Shown here: in pieces, positions 1-10,891 of the stretch
Position numbering within the stretch: the first letter of the stretch is position 1
Layout of the letters: every line of letters starts with the position of its first letter
Assembly (NCBI GenBank): GCA_004335835.1
Contig: RWJK01001627.1
Location: 1-59,481, forward strand
DNA from: Scenedesmus sp. ARA3
Taxonomy: Eukaryota; Chlorophyta; Chlorophyceae; Sphaeropleales; Scenedesmaceae
Length of the DNA stretch: 59,481 nucleotides
Direction of reading: 5' to 3'
The notes under the pieces: generated by a model
Databases searched by the model: none
Told to the model about the DNA's origin: nothing
What the model saw: only the letters and a program-made list of their open reading frames with translations
Program-made: the position numbers and the translations under genes

Positions 1-58
<58 letters not shown>
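1..58. repeat. (TG)n dinucleotide microsatellite
   Basis: An uninterrupted TG run of about 29 units opens the window and is cut by its left edge, so the true length is unknown. It lies 5' of the first gene, probably in an intron or upstream region of it. Confidence 0.98.
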
Positions 59-61
<3 letters not shown>

Positions 62-519
62 AGAGGCAGGGGGCCTGCTGTGTTGTGGCGATCATGCACT
101 GCGCATGTATTGCTGCTCTATGCGTAGTGCTGCTCCACAGAGAGAGACTGCGCATGACTGCAGCAATGTAGTTGCGGTGCATCCCTGGTGGCCAGGGATG
201 CAGATGCCAGCGTAGTGCTGCTCGAGTGTACTGCTGTTGCATGTGTTGATCTGGGCACAGCAATGTAGGCGTTGACCTAATGACCATGTTTGACATGTTG
301 CTTTGAAACTGAGTCAATTTGGAAAGCAGCAGATGTGGGAGCTGTGCAGCACAGCAACTGTGGTTTGCAGTGAAGAACTTGAGTGCCAGACGCTGCTGCT
401 CAACATCCGCTGCTGATGCTGCTGTCATGCGCTTGCTGCTGCTGCTGCTGCTGGTGCCGCTGGCCAATAGCATCTCTGACACTTCCTTCATCTGATGCAC
501 TGCGTCTGCTACCCTACAG
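59..519. other. Non-coding stretch before first recognised exon
   Basis: I see no convincing coding exon here. The stretch ends in an acceptor-like site (accctacag, ending at 519) followed by a long open frame. It therefore probably holds an intron and part of the missing 5' end of the BTB/BACK gene. A short CTG run sits near 433-452. Confidence 0.5.
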
Positions 520-1917
520 GGGCAGCACTGGGAGTCAAGCGGACAGGCCCCCAACACCCTCGATGATAAACTTGGCAGCGGCAGCAGCAGCACCAGTTTC
601 TGGGGCAGCGACAGCAGCAGCAGGAGGAGTAGCACGAGTTGCAGCGCTGCACATGCCATGCACAGAACAGTCTTTCTGAACATTGACAGTGCAGAGCAGC
701 TGCCAGCAGCAGAGGCAGTCATTGCGGCAATGTATGATGTGCCAAATGCAGTTCGCAGCCTGCCGCAGCAGGAGCAGATGGTGCATGCGCTGGTCATTGC
801 AGACATGGTTGGTGCAAAGGCCGCAATAACGCAGGCCCTGCAGGCACTGCAAGCAGCAGCAAAGTCAGAGCAGGGACTGACAGCTGCTGCTGCGGCAGCA
901 GCGCTGCAGGAGCTAGAGGCCTTGCCTGCCTCGCCTGCCTACCTGCTGCAGCTGCTGCCCAGCATTGTAGCACATGCACCCTGCTGCAGCGGCAGCTCGG
1001 CAGATCTGGCAGCAGTCACAGCAGCAGATACCGGCGGCAAGGTGCAGCAGCTGCTGCTTGCTGCATTTGGTGACCTGCAGGCAGTGTGGACAGATACAGA
1101 GCTGCAGGCGCTGCTGCTGCGGATGCCGCTGCAGGCAATGCAGCTGCTGCTGAGCTCTGACCAGCTGACTGTACCATCAGAGGACACGGTGCTGTATGCA
1201 GCTGAGCAGTACGTGCAGGCGCAGAGCGACACCGCAGCTGCAGCAACAGCCAGGGCAGCGCTTGCGCAGCTGGTGCGTGTGCCGCAGCTGTCACAGATTG
1301 CACTGAGGTGCTCTGCACTGCCAGCAGACCGTGACCAGCAGCTGCTAGGCTCCTATGGTCGGCAGCTTCGGAGCCTGTGTTCACTGAGGAGCATTGCCAC
1401 TGCAGAGGAGCTGGATGCAGAGCTGCAGATGGGGAAGATCGAGGGCGCCTCGGCCAGCTGGCAGTTGGGGCCGCGGCAAATCAGGGGCCTTGAGGATGGG
1501 GTACTGCTGCATTGGCGGCTGCAAGTGGAGGATCTGCAGAAAGCATGCAGGGAGAGCTTTGCAGAGCAGAAGGCAGTGTTCCTGGACAGTCCCAACAGCC
1601 CACCCTTCGGCGGTGTAGCCTGGCAGATGTCGGTGGAGTGCTACCAGCGAGATGGGGGTACTGTCATGGGGGTGGACGTAGCGCCTGTAGGTCTGCCACC
1701 TGAAGCGTGGGTGAAATTCAAGTTTTCTTTCACGTGGCTCGGTGTCTCACAGCAGCTCACAGCCTGCAGTCCCTGCATTGCGCCGGGCCATCCCTGCGGG
1801 GTCAGCCTGCACATACAGCCCATGGCGGGTGGCTGGGATGAACAGTTCTGGGCAGATGCCGGCATTCCTGCGGAAGGCGAGACGGTGCTCGAGCTGCGCG
1901 TGCACAGTGTGGTTTGA
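520..1917 (+). CDS. BTB/BACK domain protein, 5' end incomplete
   Basis: The open frame runs from an acceptor-like site at 519 to a TAG-flanked end at 1917. An in-frame ATG at 658 would begin in the middle of a domain, so I treat the 5' end as missing. The first residues resemble the last half of a BTB/POZ fold: a FLNIDS-type strand, then AVIAAMYDV, then a VHALVIADMVGA helix. A BACK-like helical region follows, with the typical phrase LLSSDQLTVPSEDTVLYAAE. The C-terminal part, from about GLEDGVLLHWRL to LELRVHSVV, looks like a beta-rich TRAF/MATH-type module. BTB-BACK proteins are usually Cullin-3 substrate adaptors in the nucleus or cytosol; that role is inferred. The last residues (LELRVHSV) are echoed by the C-terminus of the minus-strand gene near 30.6 kb, which suggests a shared C-terminal module. 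A TGTAA motif lies at 3079-3083, rather far downstream. Alternative: a generic BACK protein without a complete BTB domain. Confidence 0.82.
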   Translation, partial: GQHWESSGQAPNTLDDKLGSGSSSTSFWGSDSSSRRSSTSCSAAHAMHRTVFLNIDSAEQLPAAEAVIAAMYDVPNAVRSLPQQEQMVHALVIADMVGAKAAITQALQALQAAAKSEQGLTAAAAAAALQELEALPASPAYLLQLLPSIVAHAPCCSGSSADLAAVTAADTGGKVQQLLLAAFGDLQAVWTDTELQALLLRMPLQAMQLLLSSDQLTVPSEDTVLYAAEQYVQAQSDTAAAATARAALAQLVRVPQLSQIALRCSALPADRDQQLLGSYGRQLRSLCSLRSIATAEELDAELQMGKIEGASASWQLGPRQIRGLEDGVLLHWRLQVEDLQKACRESFAEQKAVFLDSPNSPPFGGVAWQMSVECYQRDGGTVMGVDVAPVGLPPEAWVKFKFSFTWLGVSQQLTACSPCIAPGHPCGVSLHIQPMAGGWDEQFWADAGIPAEGETVLELRVHSVV

Positions 1918-3373
1918 TAGATTATGTGTGTCTGGCAGCACGTTGGCAGCGAGATTGCATTTGGCAAGTAAGCATGCTAGCCAAGTGGGCGGTGCAGTTA
2001 ACAAAGTGAATAGCAAACGAAGCGTTGTGGCATGTGCTGGTTGGTGAGGCTGGATCCTCTGCAGGGTATGCAAGTTGTGCTCCCATCAATACGCCATCTG
2101 ATGGCACTGTGTGTCACTGGGGCGGCTGCGGTGCTGCAAAGTAGCGTGGGGTGTCAGTTCTGTATCGCATATCGTGCGTGGAAATGAGTTAGATGACAAT
2201 GAGCACCCAGCAGTACAGCAGGGCCGCGTGCTGCGGTCGAACCAGAGCTGATCGCCGCCCAGGGACTCCATGATCTGTGAACCGGGCAGTAGCAGCAGCA
2301 GCAGGCAGGAGTCAGTGAGAAGTAGCTGCATTTGCAAGTTCGCAGGCCTGCTGCTACTGCAGCAGAAAATGCTAAGCCAGGTTACCGACATTGGCAGAAG
2401 CTGGCAGTCAGTGAGCAGCGCCTGCATTTGCCAGCTTTGCTGCCTGGCTGCGCGTTGTGCTGAGTGGTCAGGCGCAGTGCATAAAGGTCATCTGCGCCCA
2501 GCTTCGCTTCTAGGCATGTTTGAAGTTGCGCAGGCTTGTCTGGGTGAGCACCACAACAGTTGGCAAATGACATGGTTGTGACCAGCGACCGGTGGGTGGG
2601 CCACATCCAGGGGCACTTACTCAAGTGGCATGGGCCCAGGTGGCCATGGCATTGAAGAGCTGCTGGGATGAACTGCAAGTGCTGTGTGCTGCATTGACAT
2701 GTATGTAGCTACAGGCAAGCAAAGCATGCAAACGCCTCAGCCACCAACGTGGCCATCCCTGAGCAAATGCGTAAGTGATCACACATCGCAATCACGTCAT
2801 GACGCTGTTTGGTCCACACGGTGATGTCTGCATATACAGGCCGGCTGTGCATGTGTGCGTTTGTCAGCCTTGATATGGCAGACGATTTCCGACTGTCAGT
2901 GATGTGGCGTTGATTGAAGGTTCTGGCTAGCAGCGGTGTACTGCCCGCGCGGGGGCAGTACGATTACAGTTGCTACGGCGCTGTCATGTGACGGTTTCGT
3001 GCAGAGCCACAAGGGGCCTTTAAGGCCCCAATAGGGCGCTGTCTGTCGTGTCAGTACAGTTTGCAACCGTCTCTGAAGTGTAACTGTCTTACACAGGCTT
3101 TTAGCACGGTTGATCACAGCAGGTGCCAGGTCCTACCTGCAAGCACCGTAAGCAGCACTTGGATCCAGCAGGGCTTCACGTCGGTGCTGTGTTACGTAGC
3201 AAGAGCAAAATAAGCTTTGGAGACTGGCAGATAACGTGGATCAGGTGCAGAGAGTCCGGCATCGCCAAACTACACGGTATGTTGTGTGTCGAGAGGCAAT
3301 GTGCATGTGCGCGATAGCACTGGATCGAGGGCGCGGGTGCTGAAAGTGAACGCTTGAAGGAGCTGGAGGCGCC
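1918..3373. other. Intergenic region with one pseudogene fragment
   Basis: No intact gene is seen in these 1.45 kb. The region contains the antisense PTOX exon relic at 2191-2274 and a TGTAA motif at 3079-3083 that could end the BTB/BACK transcript. The promoter of the WD40 gene must lie at the right end. I recognise no TATA box. Confidence 0.6.
2191..2274 (-). pseudogene. Degenerate PTOX exon fragment
   Basis: Read on the minus strand from 2274, this begins with an acceptor AG and then ATC ATG GAG TCC CTG GGC GGC, translating as IMESLGGDQLWFDR. This is the start of the PTOX exon at 27958-28212 on the plus strand. The 84 bases correspond to 94 bases of the parent exon, with about ten bases lost just after the WFDR codons, which breaks the frame. 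A stop codon follows shortly after. Scattered third-position changes show the copy is old. Similarity fades on both sides, so only part of one exon was copied, in inverted orientation and about 26 kb away. Confidence 0.85.
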
Positions 3374-6300
3374 ATGGCAGGTCATCCAGCTGTGAAGAGC
3401 CAGTTCAAGACAGCAGAGGGCAGGTGAGTGTTGTAGGTGTGTGCTGATGAGGCTCACCTGAAATGCTCTCACACAGACAGGTGTTGACAGGCTGTTTAGG
3501 CTTCTAATTGCTTTGGTGAACAAGCAATGATGGGTGATGTGCCGCAGTGATGCAAGCAGTTGTTGCATCTGGGCACTGGAGCACATCAACTGCAGAAAGC
3601 GCTAAGCATGGCTACCTGCTTGCACGAAGCATCTGTTTCATTGTTGCACCGTTGCAAGCATATGCTTTCACAGCTGTGGTGTTTGTCGGCCCATGCATTG
3701 CCTTGCTATGCCATGAATGCGATCTTCTGTCCTGCAAACCCTTCATGTGCGGTGCTGCACAGGTATGCGCTGCACTCTGAAAAGACGACTGGCCTGGTGC
3801 CTTTTGCCATGCGGCGCACCACACGCCTCACCATCGCTACGCTGCATGGCGGCGATGAGGAAGGCATGTACATGGTGTACAACGTGGGGGACTACCTTCA
3901 TGTGGCTCCCTTTGACGCCACAGACAAGGTGCGGCGACAGCGCTGCCACAGCAGTGGCAGCAACAGCAACAAGTGTAAGCAGACTGCATGCAGCTCAGAG
4001 CCCAAAGGCAACTGCGTTGGCCTGCAGTGATTGTACATGCTGCGCGGCTGCTGTGATTGCGCTGATGTCTGCCGGGCACGTTGCTTGCTGCCGCATCCGC
4101 ACTGCCAGCAGTGTCGTCCAACGAACTGCCAGGCATCGCTGCGCATCGCAACAGCACAGCTCCCACACCTCACAGCTGTGTGGTGCTTTGCTGTTGGCCG
4201 TGTTTCTGTGTGTGCACACGTGCTTGCAGGATCCTGTGTGCTCGCTGATCTTCAACCCCTCAGCAGTGCGTGATGGCCACCCCAGCTGCCACGCATACTA
4301 CCCAACAAAGGATGGGCTGGACCTCCTCGTGGGATTTGCCAATGGCGAAAGTGCGTGCACAGCAGTTGGTCTGCGAAGCCAACCAACAGATATGCAGCTG
4401 CAGCACTGTGACAGGGAGTTTGACGTAGTAGCAGCAGCAGCAGCAGTCGGCAGCTTACACTGCAGGAGTGAGCGTGGCAGTGCTGCAGATGTGGCAGTGC
4501 CTGCAGAGGCAGCTGTGCATGTAGCAAATGGTAGCGCCTTGCAGGAGCAGCATGATGCGGCAGTGCAGCAGGACTGTCGGCCACGTGGTCTGCCAGCCTT
4601 GCCATGCACATATGTTCAGTGCAGCTGTACATCTCAAGAAGACGCACTTGCACAACCCACCTTGCATTTGCTGTGCCCTCTCTGCCGTGCTGCTTGCAGT
4701 TGCGCTGATGTCGCTGCGGGCGCAGCTGCAGGCACCGCCTGGCAACACGCGGCCCATCATAGCAGCAACGCTGAATGCAGACCAGATGCATGACAGCAGC
4801 AGGTGCAACGCAGTGCTGTGGGCTCCACGCAGCAACGGCTCGCAGTTCCTGGCATGCCATGCAAGCGGCAGCATCCTGGTGTACAAGAAGGTGCGGTGAA
4901 GGAGCTAGACAGCAGATGCGCGGGGGCGGATGAGCACCAACTGTTGAAAGGGCCGCAGGCACTCCTGCAGCGGTCCAGCAGGGCTCTGGGCTTGCTGGCA
5001 GCTGCTGCATGTGTGACACTGTGCCGTCAGCTCTCCTGTTTGAGCAGATTTGAATCTTAACATTGATCAAAGCAGCTTATGCAGGCAGCACACGCTGCCC
5101 ATGCGCCACACTTCCTTCCAGACCCAAGCAGCATGACAAGGACCTTGCTCGTTTGTGATGGACCCTTGGCAGTCGCTGAAACCCTCCTGCTGCTGACTTT
5201 GAACCCTGCTTTGCAGAACCCCGGCATGACTGGCGAGGGCTCAGGCAAGCTGCTGTCACACCTGTCGAGCAAGTCAACAGGCAGCAACCCCAGCAGCACC
5301 ATCAGCCTGGCCTGTGGCGGCATCAATGACGCTGCTTTTTGTCCCGATGGGGGCAGGCTGGCAGTGGCCTGCAGGGACGGCAGTGTGCGGCTGCTGGAGT
5401 GGCCTAGCGGGGCGTGCCTAGGGGGTTACCAGGTGGGTGGGGGCAGCAGGCTTGAGAAACAAGGACAAGTAGTGGTTGAGTAGCATCTGCTGGGTGTGTC
5501 AGGTGTGTAAGCTCCAGGAGTGACGGGGTGGACAACTGAGTGTGGCTTGCAAGCAGATGGAATGGTGGCAGCTGGAGCGGCGCAATGAGGGCGGCCACCT
5601 GGAAGCAGTACTTGGTGTTGCACCACCGACTATTAGTTGGGGTCAATCACGCCATGCAGTGCAGCCACAGCCCCATATATCTCACATGCGTCACCTGCAT
5701 CTTTGCCAAGTTCCCCGCTGCTATGCCTGCGCTGCTGCTATTGTAGAGCTATTACGGCGCTGCGCTGTGTGTGTGCTGGAGCCCTGATGCTGCGCTGCTG
5801 GCCTCTGGAGGGGAGGACGACCTGGTCACAGTCTACAGCGTGGCAGATCGCCAGGTCAGTGAGTAGGCAGAGCAGCTTGCAGGACGTTTGCTTGCACATG
5901 CACCTGTTTTTACTGCAGCAGGAACCGATGCGGTGTGATGTGCATGTGAGCCATGCATGTTGGCACCAGCAGCGCGCCTAGATCCTGGGCAGGAGGAGGC
6001 TGGTCAATGGCATTCTCCTCTCAAATAACGCTGCATGGCATCTTCGTTCACGAGCCGCTGGCTGGCTGAGCTGGCTAAGGCACAGCCCTGCCAGCCGTCC
6101 AGCTGCTTGTAGACTGGTGAGCAGCTGCATGTTGTGGTGGTTCTGGCAGCACGACATTGCCTGATAGCTGGTACGTTTGATGTGACTCCAGAGAAATACC
6201 TATGGCTGTGCTGATGCTGCTGCTTCAGGTTGTGGCGTTTGGCGAGGGCCATGCAAGCTGGGTGAGCCGGGTGGCTTTTGACCCCTGGCTGTGCACAACC

Positions 6301-7933
6301 AGCAGCAGCAGCGGGCCAGGTGAGACACTGATGGCATGCACGCCGCAGCAGCTGTGGTTGGCTGCAACCTACACAGCAGCAGCAGCAGCAGTGGCCAGTT
6401 TGGTGAGGCGGCTGCAGCAGACAGCACTGCTTCAGCATCAGGCTCTTCCTGGTCACCACTGATGCACTCTTAACGCCAGTTGTGTGGTGTACGCTTGCAG
6501 GTTGCCTAGTCAACTGGTTATGCGCAATGGCTCTCAAACAACACTTGTGCTGTTCGCGTTTGCTGCAGGCTGCCAGGTGCAGGAGCGCTTCTACCGGCTG
6601 GGCAGCGTGGGCCAGGACACCAACCTGTGCCTGTGGGACCTGGTCATAGAGGAGGACCCAGCCGTCAACGCAGCAACAGGGCAGACTGGCGGGCTGAAGT
6701 GAGTGGGTTCTGGCGTGCTTATGCAAACGGGGCAAGCTGTTTGTGCGTGTCTGCTCTGATTCAGCCGTAATGTGTTTGATTTCATGACAGGGATGTGATG
6801 CGCTGCTGTGCACAGCTCTGCATGGCCATGGCTTGAGGTGTTGTCTATCCTATGTGGAGCTGTACTGTGTTGTGCCTGTGGGACCTGGTCATAGAGGAGG
6901 GCCCAGCCATTAATGCAGCAGCAGGGCAGAGTGGCGGGCTGAAGTGAGTGTGGCCATGTGCATGTAGGTTGGGCTGTGTTAGGTGTAGTGCGTTGTGGAG
7001 GCAGTTGTGCCTGCCTGGGCTGTGATGCGCTTTGTGCACGGCGATGGTGTTTATGCGTTGGCGTTAGTGTGTTACTGATGTGCCGTGCTGCTGCTGCTGC
7101 GGGTATGCGTGCATGTGCGTTGCTGGCTGCGCGTAGCAAGCTGCATGATTGCCTGTGTTGCAGGTGCACACCGATGCTGCAAACCTGATGCGCTGGATTT
7201 CGCCACGGTTTGTGCAAACTGGACTAACATCTGCACGCGCTTTTGATGCACTATTGTGCTGCAGGCGGGTTGCCAGCCAGTCTCAGGTCAACATCCCCAC
7301 AGTCAGCAGCAGCGCAAATCTAGCAGCACACCAGCAGCAGCATCACCCGCAGCCAGAGCAGCAAGCAGCAGCAGCACCGGGCCACTCCCGCAGCACATCT
7401 GACGGGGCCTTAGCTGGCGTGGGCACAGGCATAGCAAGCAGCAGCGGCAACAGCAGCAACCGCACAGCGAGCGGCAACTTGCTGTCGCTGCTGAAGCAGC
7501 AGCCACATCAGCCGGCAGCAGGGGCTGCGCCGCAGCAGGCGGCGCCGGTGGCCCTGTCGCTGCCACGCAGGGAGATGACAATGCTTCCTCCAGTCATGCA
7601 GCACCGGTGAGTGCAGATGCCAAGGGGTCTGGCGCGAGTTTGGGTGGGTAAAACTTGTACATAAATAGCGGTTGCAGGTGCGGGTGCAGTAGCGGATGCA
7701 CATTAAAATGAGATGTCATGTGTGCAAGCGGCTTGCAGGAAAGGTTCTCGTGCCTGCTGTCTGAGCTTTGCTTGCACTGCGCTGTTCGCTGCACACGCTG
7801 TGCTTGCAGGATACATGTAGAGCCTGTGTCTGAGATGCTGTTCACAGAAGAGGCCATCTTCACTGGCTGCTGCTCAGGGCAGATCAAGTGCTGGCTGCGG
7901 CCTGGCCTGCTGAGCAGCGAGGAGCCCAGCTGA
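3374..7933 (+). CDS. WDR20: WDR20/CreC-type WD40 repeat protein
   Basis: Ten exons: 3374-3423, 3763-3928, 4230-4350, 4700-4890, 5217-5432, 5747-5854, 6229-6319, 6569-6698, 7265-7606, 7810-7933. All junctions are GT-AG and in phase; the product is 512 aa. The start ATG sits in gccATGG, and the N-terminus (VKSQFKTAEGRY) matches the opening of the family. Diagnostic WD40 strings in order are LLVGFANGEIAL, CNAVLWAPR, CGGINDAAFCPDG, LCVCWSPDAALLASGGEDD, HASWVSRVAFDP and GSVGQDTNLCLWDL. A poly-Q/Ser/Ala linker follows, then a last repeat with EMLFTEEAIFTGCCSGQIKCW. Animal WDR20 is a cofactor of USP12/USP46 deubiquitinases, and fungal CreC stabilises the CreB deubiquitinase; a role as deubiquitinase cofactor is inferred. 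A second copy of the exon-8 3' end with its donor lies in the following intron (about 6881-6950). Confidence 0.93.
6881..6950 (+). repeat. Partial duplicate of WDR20 exon 8 donor edge
   Basis: The bases encoding CLWDLVIEE through GGLK plus the gtgagtg donor, found at about 6629-6705, recur here about 250 bases downstream inside the next intron. There are a few substitutions (a GGCCCA for GACCCA change, for example). The copy lacks the exon's 5' half and has no clear acceptor directly before it. Confidence 0.85.
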
Positions 7934-8025
7934 GGGCCAGGGGCTGTGAACACAGCTTAAACACACAGTAGAACTATGTGCTATGTGCTATTTTTTGGTG
8001 TGCTGCATGTTTTGCGGTCGGAGGA

Positions 8026-8030
8026 TGTAA
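8026..8030 (+). terminator. TGTAA polyadenylation motif for WDR20
   Basis: TGTAA is the usual polyadenylation element of chlorophyte mRNAs. This one follows the WDR20 stop codon at a normal 3' UTR distance. Confidence 0.6.
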
Positions 8031-8406
8031 GATGGCCTGCTTCTGACAGCCCTAGGTGGGAGGTTTATACGTGCTGTACCTGCCGGTTCCGGCACGTGCA
8101 CAGGGGAGAGCTTTGAGATCTAATGTCTTTCAAAGGTAAATGCCTGTAGAATTCAGGTGCCGCGGTATATGGGGCGTCCATCCGATATCCACAATTCAGG
8201 TGTAGGTGTGAGAACTGAACAACCATACACCTCCCTGATCACCGACGTTCAACACTTGTTGTACATCAAGTAGGGAGCAGGACCGTGTTTGAGAGTGAGC
8301 GTGTATCATTTGACGAGCTAAGGAAAGGCAGCCCCTTCATCTGGGTGCCCTTTCTTGCGGCACCGCCAGCGTCGTCCTGTAGCGCATGTTGCTCTGGGAA
8401 CATTGA

Positions 8407-8414
8407 TATAAAGG
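8407..8414 (+). promoter_or_regulatory. TATA-like box upstream of DUF4864 gene
   Basis: TATAAAGG on the coding strand, about 225 bases before the chosen ATG, is the best core-promoter candidate for the downstream gene. It rests on consensus match and position only. Confidence 0.4.
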
Positions 8415-8635
8415 CGGGTATAGTGATCAACGGGCTTCTGTGCTCCACCATGTTGCTGAGGAGCACACGGGCCCTTGGCCAAGAGCGTTTCGTTTGTCGG
8501 GGCCACCATCATGCGCGCCACGCATTTGCACCCCTGACAGTACATGTAGCAGCTGGCAGGCGGCATGGTCGCTGCAAGGCGTGGGAGGGCGACGAGGCCT
8601 TCGCCGGGTGGCAGCATTCGCTTGACGGGTGGGCC

Positions 8636-10891
8636 ATGGCTGACCACCCGCAGCAACATCACGTCGAGCAGCAGCCATTGCAGCAACGGAAGCAGCAGCA
8701 GCCTGATCCAGCAGCTGCACTGCGACGGGTGCTGGAGGTGGTACGCTCTGGGCAGCTGGACCCTTTGCTGGAGTTCTGCCCAGACGAAGTGATTGACAAG
8801 CTGCTGGCTCTGAGGAAGGAAACAGGGTGAGTTCTAAGCATGACTATGTCAGCAGGTCCGTGCCTGCATGTCGTGCAGCGGGTGCTCTGCTGTGCTGAAC
8901 AGCAGCAGCGCCAGCCATGCTAGCATGGGAAGTTGATAGCAGGCTGCCAAAGAACGCATGACAAAGTTCGTTCTCGAAGCAGCTCAGCTGTGATCCTTCT
9001 GCGCTGGTGCAGCAATTGGTTCATGACGTTCTGCTGTCAATCAACAAGCAGCAGCGCGCACTGCTTAGAGCACAGTGTCTGCTGCTCAATAAATTTGAGA
9101 AGCACCCCCTTGCAGCTGCGGCATGCAAGCATGCTGGTGCAGCACACCAGCACTCTGCAACCTCTCTCTTATGTCTGTGCTGTCCTTGTGCGTGTGTGAA
9201 CTGGTTCCTGCAAGCATATACTCAGTCATGCAGTCCCGCAACAATCGCCCTGACACCGCACCCTGCCTTCCGCACACTCCTCCTGCACATTGATGCCACA
9301 GGTCAACGGAGCAGGTGCACTTCGAGGATATTGTGCGTGCCAGCAGCGATGGAGAAGGCACGCCGTTCCTGGACACCTACTCACTGCGCAACCTCGTCAT
9401 GGCAGCTCCCAGCAGTGTGCAGCTGCTGTCAGCGATGCACATCAGCCCTGAAAAGTACCTGCAGCGCTGCGCGATCGTGGCGCCGTCTGGCGAGGAGTGC
9501 GTGCTGACGTTCAGTGCAGCCCTGCAGGAGGTGCAGGAGTGCCAGTGAGTGCCTGGGACCAGCAGCAGCAGCAGCACTGTGGCGTACGCAGCAGCGCCAG
9601 CAACAGACGCTGCGTTATCAGTACCATTTCCAGACACTGGCCTGTACCTGCTTGATGCAGTTGGTGATGGTGGTTTCCTTTGGGTACATCTTTCATTCCT
9701 GTGGTCGACATGCTCAGTTGCAGCACTGGCAGCTGTTGACAGCAAGCAGCAGGCATACAGAAGTGTCATTGCTGCAGCGGCAGCTGCGTACATCCTCACA
9801 GCTTCACACCACCTCCTGCTGACATGTTTTGCTGCTGCTGCTGCTGCTGCTGCTGCCGCAGGTACCGCGGCCCGCCGCTGCTGTCCAAGAAGTGGATGCT
9901 GCAAGGTGTGAGTGGCGAGTGCAACAGCGATGAGCTGCCCTCACACCCCTCCCCCAGCTTCCCTCCTGAGGCAGTTGTTGAGGCACAGCTGGCGGCACTC
10001 AGGTGCGCTGCTACATGATTGGCTGGTGCTGATGCTGAATGATTGGCGGATATTGATTGATGCGCGGGCAGCAGGCTCAGCAGCGGATGGGAGTACTTTG
10101 GTGTCACAGTGGAGGGCGCAACAGAGGCAGCAGCATTTGGTGTAGGAGCAGCAATGATACTCTGGCACAGTTGGCAGTGCGGTTGTGGGCCAGGCGCAGG
10201 TGCAGCAGTAGGGGCGCTGCCACTGTGGTGCCGCTGATAGCTGTGTAAGCAGCCACCTGTGCAGGCACAGTGGACAGTATCCACTGGCCGGTACAATGCT
10301 GCTGCTGTGGAGAAGCTGGTTGTGCCTGTCTGCAGTTGACACCTGTAACGATCTACTAGCGCCTTCCCATCCCCGCATAGTAGCCTTGGCACTGCATCAC
10401 CGACCAAGCGCGTGCGCGCATCATCATGCCCCTTGCTACAGCCACCTTCTGACCTGCTGCTGCTGCTGCTGCTGTCGTTCTGCACCATACACAGGGAGGG
10501 CCGTGTCGCGTCTGTGTTTGCGCACGCCTCACCTGAGAACAAGGCCTCCACAGGCCCCGTGGAGAAGTTTGCGGCCATGCTCAACACCAACCCGCTCTAC
10601 TCGCCGCTGATGCGCCACGCAACAGCCGAGACAGTGCAGCGCCTGCAGCCCAGTGAGACCACCTACATGGAGGTCGTCAGGATCACTCCGGCAGCACCAC
10701 AGACTGATGGCGCTGCTTCTGGCACCAGCAGCAATGCAAGCGGCAAGCGCGGCAGCAGCAAGCAGCAGCAGCAGGCGTTGATCTTCATGTGGATCCTGTC
10801 CCGCCAGAGTGAGAACAGCGCGTGGTCAAACTGCTGGATGACAGATGCCGTGCGGCCCATGAGCAGCATTCCAGCAGAGTTCACGCGGTGA
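8636..10891 (+). CDS. DUF4864 family protein
   Basis: Four exons: 8636-8826, 9302-9544, 9862-10002, 10495-10891. All introns are GT-AG and in phase; the product is 323 aa. The ATG lies in a strong gccATGGc context and precedes a Gln/His-rich leader. The last exon carries the DUF4864 signature: VASVFAHASPENKASTGP, a run with NPLYSPLM, then after a Ser/Gln-rich insertion FMWILSRQ and CWMTDAVRP. DUF4864 proteins occur in bacteria and in photosynthetic eukaryotes, have a compact NTF2-like appearance and have no established activity. The N-terminal two thirds (DPLLEFCPDEVIDKLL, YSLRNLVMAAPSS, ISPEKYLQRCAIV) is probably lineage-specific. The introns before exons 3 and 4 contain CTG runs close to the acceptor. 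The 3' region is unusually long (see 10892-14960). Function unknown; the family call is good, the start likely. Confidence 0.82.

Larger units (their letters stand above)
7934..8635 (+). other. WDR20 3' UTR and promoter region of next gene
   Basis: A TGTAA motif at 8026-8030, 93 bases after the WDR20 stop, fits the green-algal polyadenylation signal. A TATAAAGG box at 8407-8414 lies about 225 bases before the ATG of the DUF4864 gene. The open frame that continues upstream of that ATG (8285-8635) has no family match and I take it as 5' UTR. Confidence 0.5.

Noticed and set aside
6881..6950. A second true exon of WDR20
   Set aside because: It lacks its own acceptor and would repeat residues already present. 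The direct junction from 6698 to 7265 is in phase and matches the family.
8285..8635. N-terminal extension of the DUF4864 protein
   Set aside because: The open frame begins with GTG, not ATG, and has no domain. The ATG at 8636 has a far better context and a TATA box lies inside the extension.
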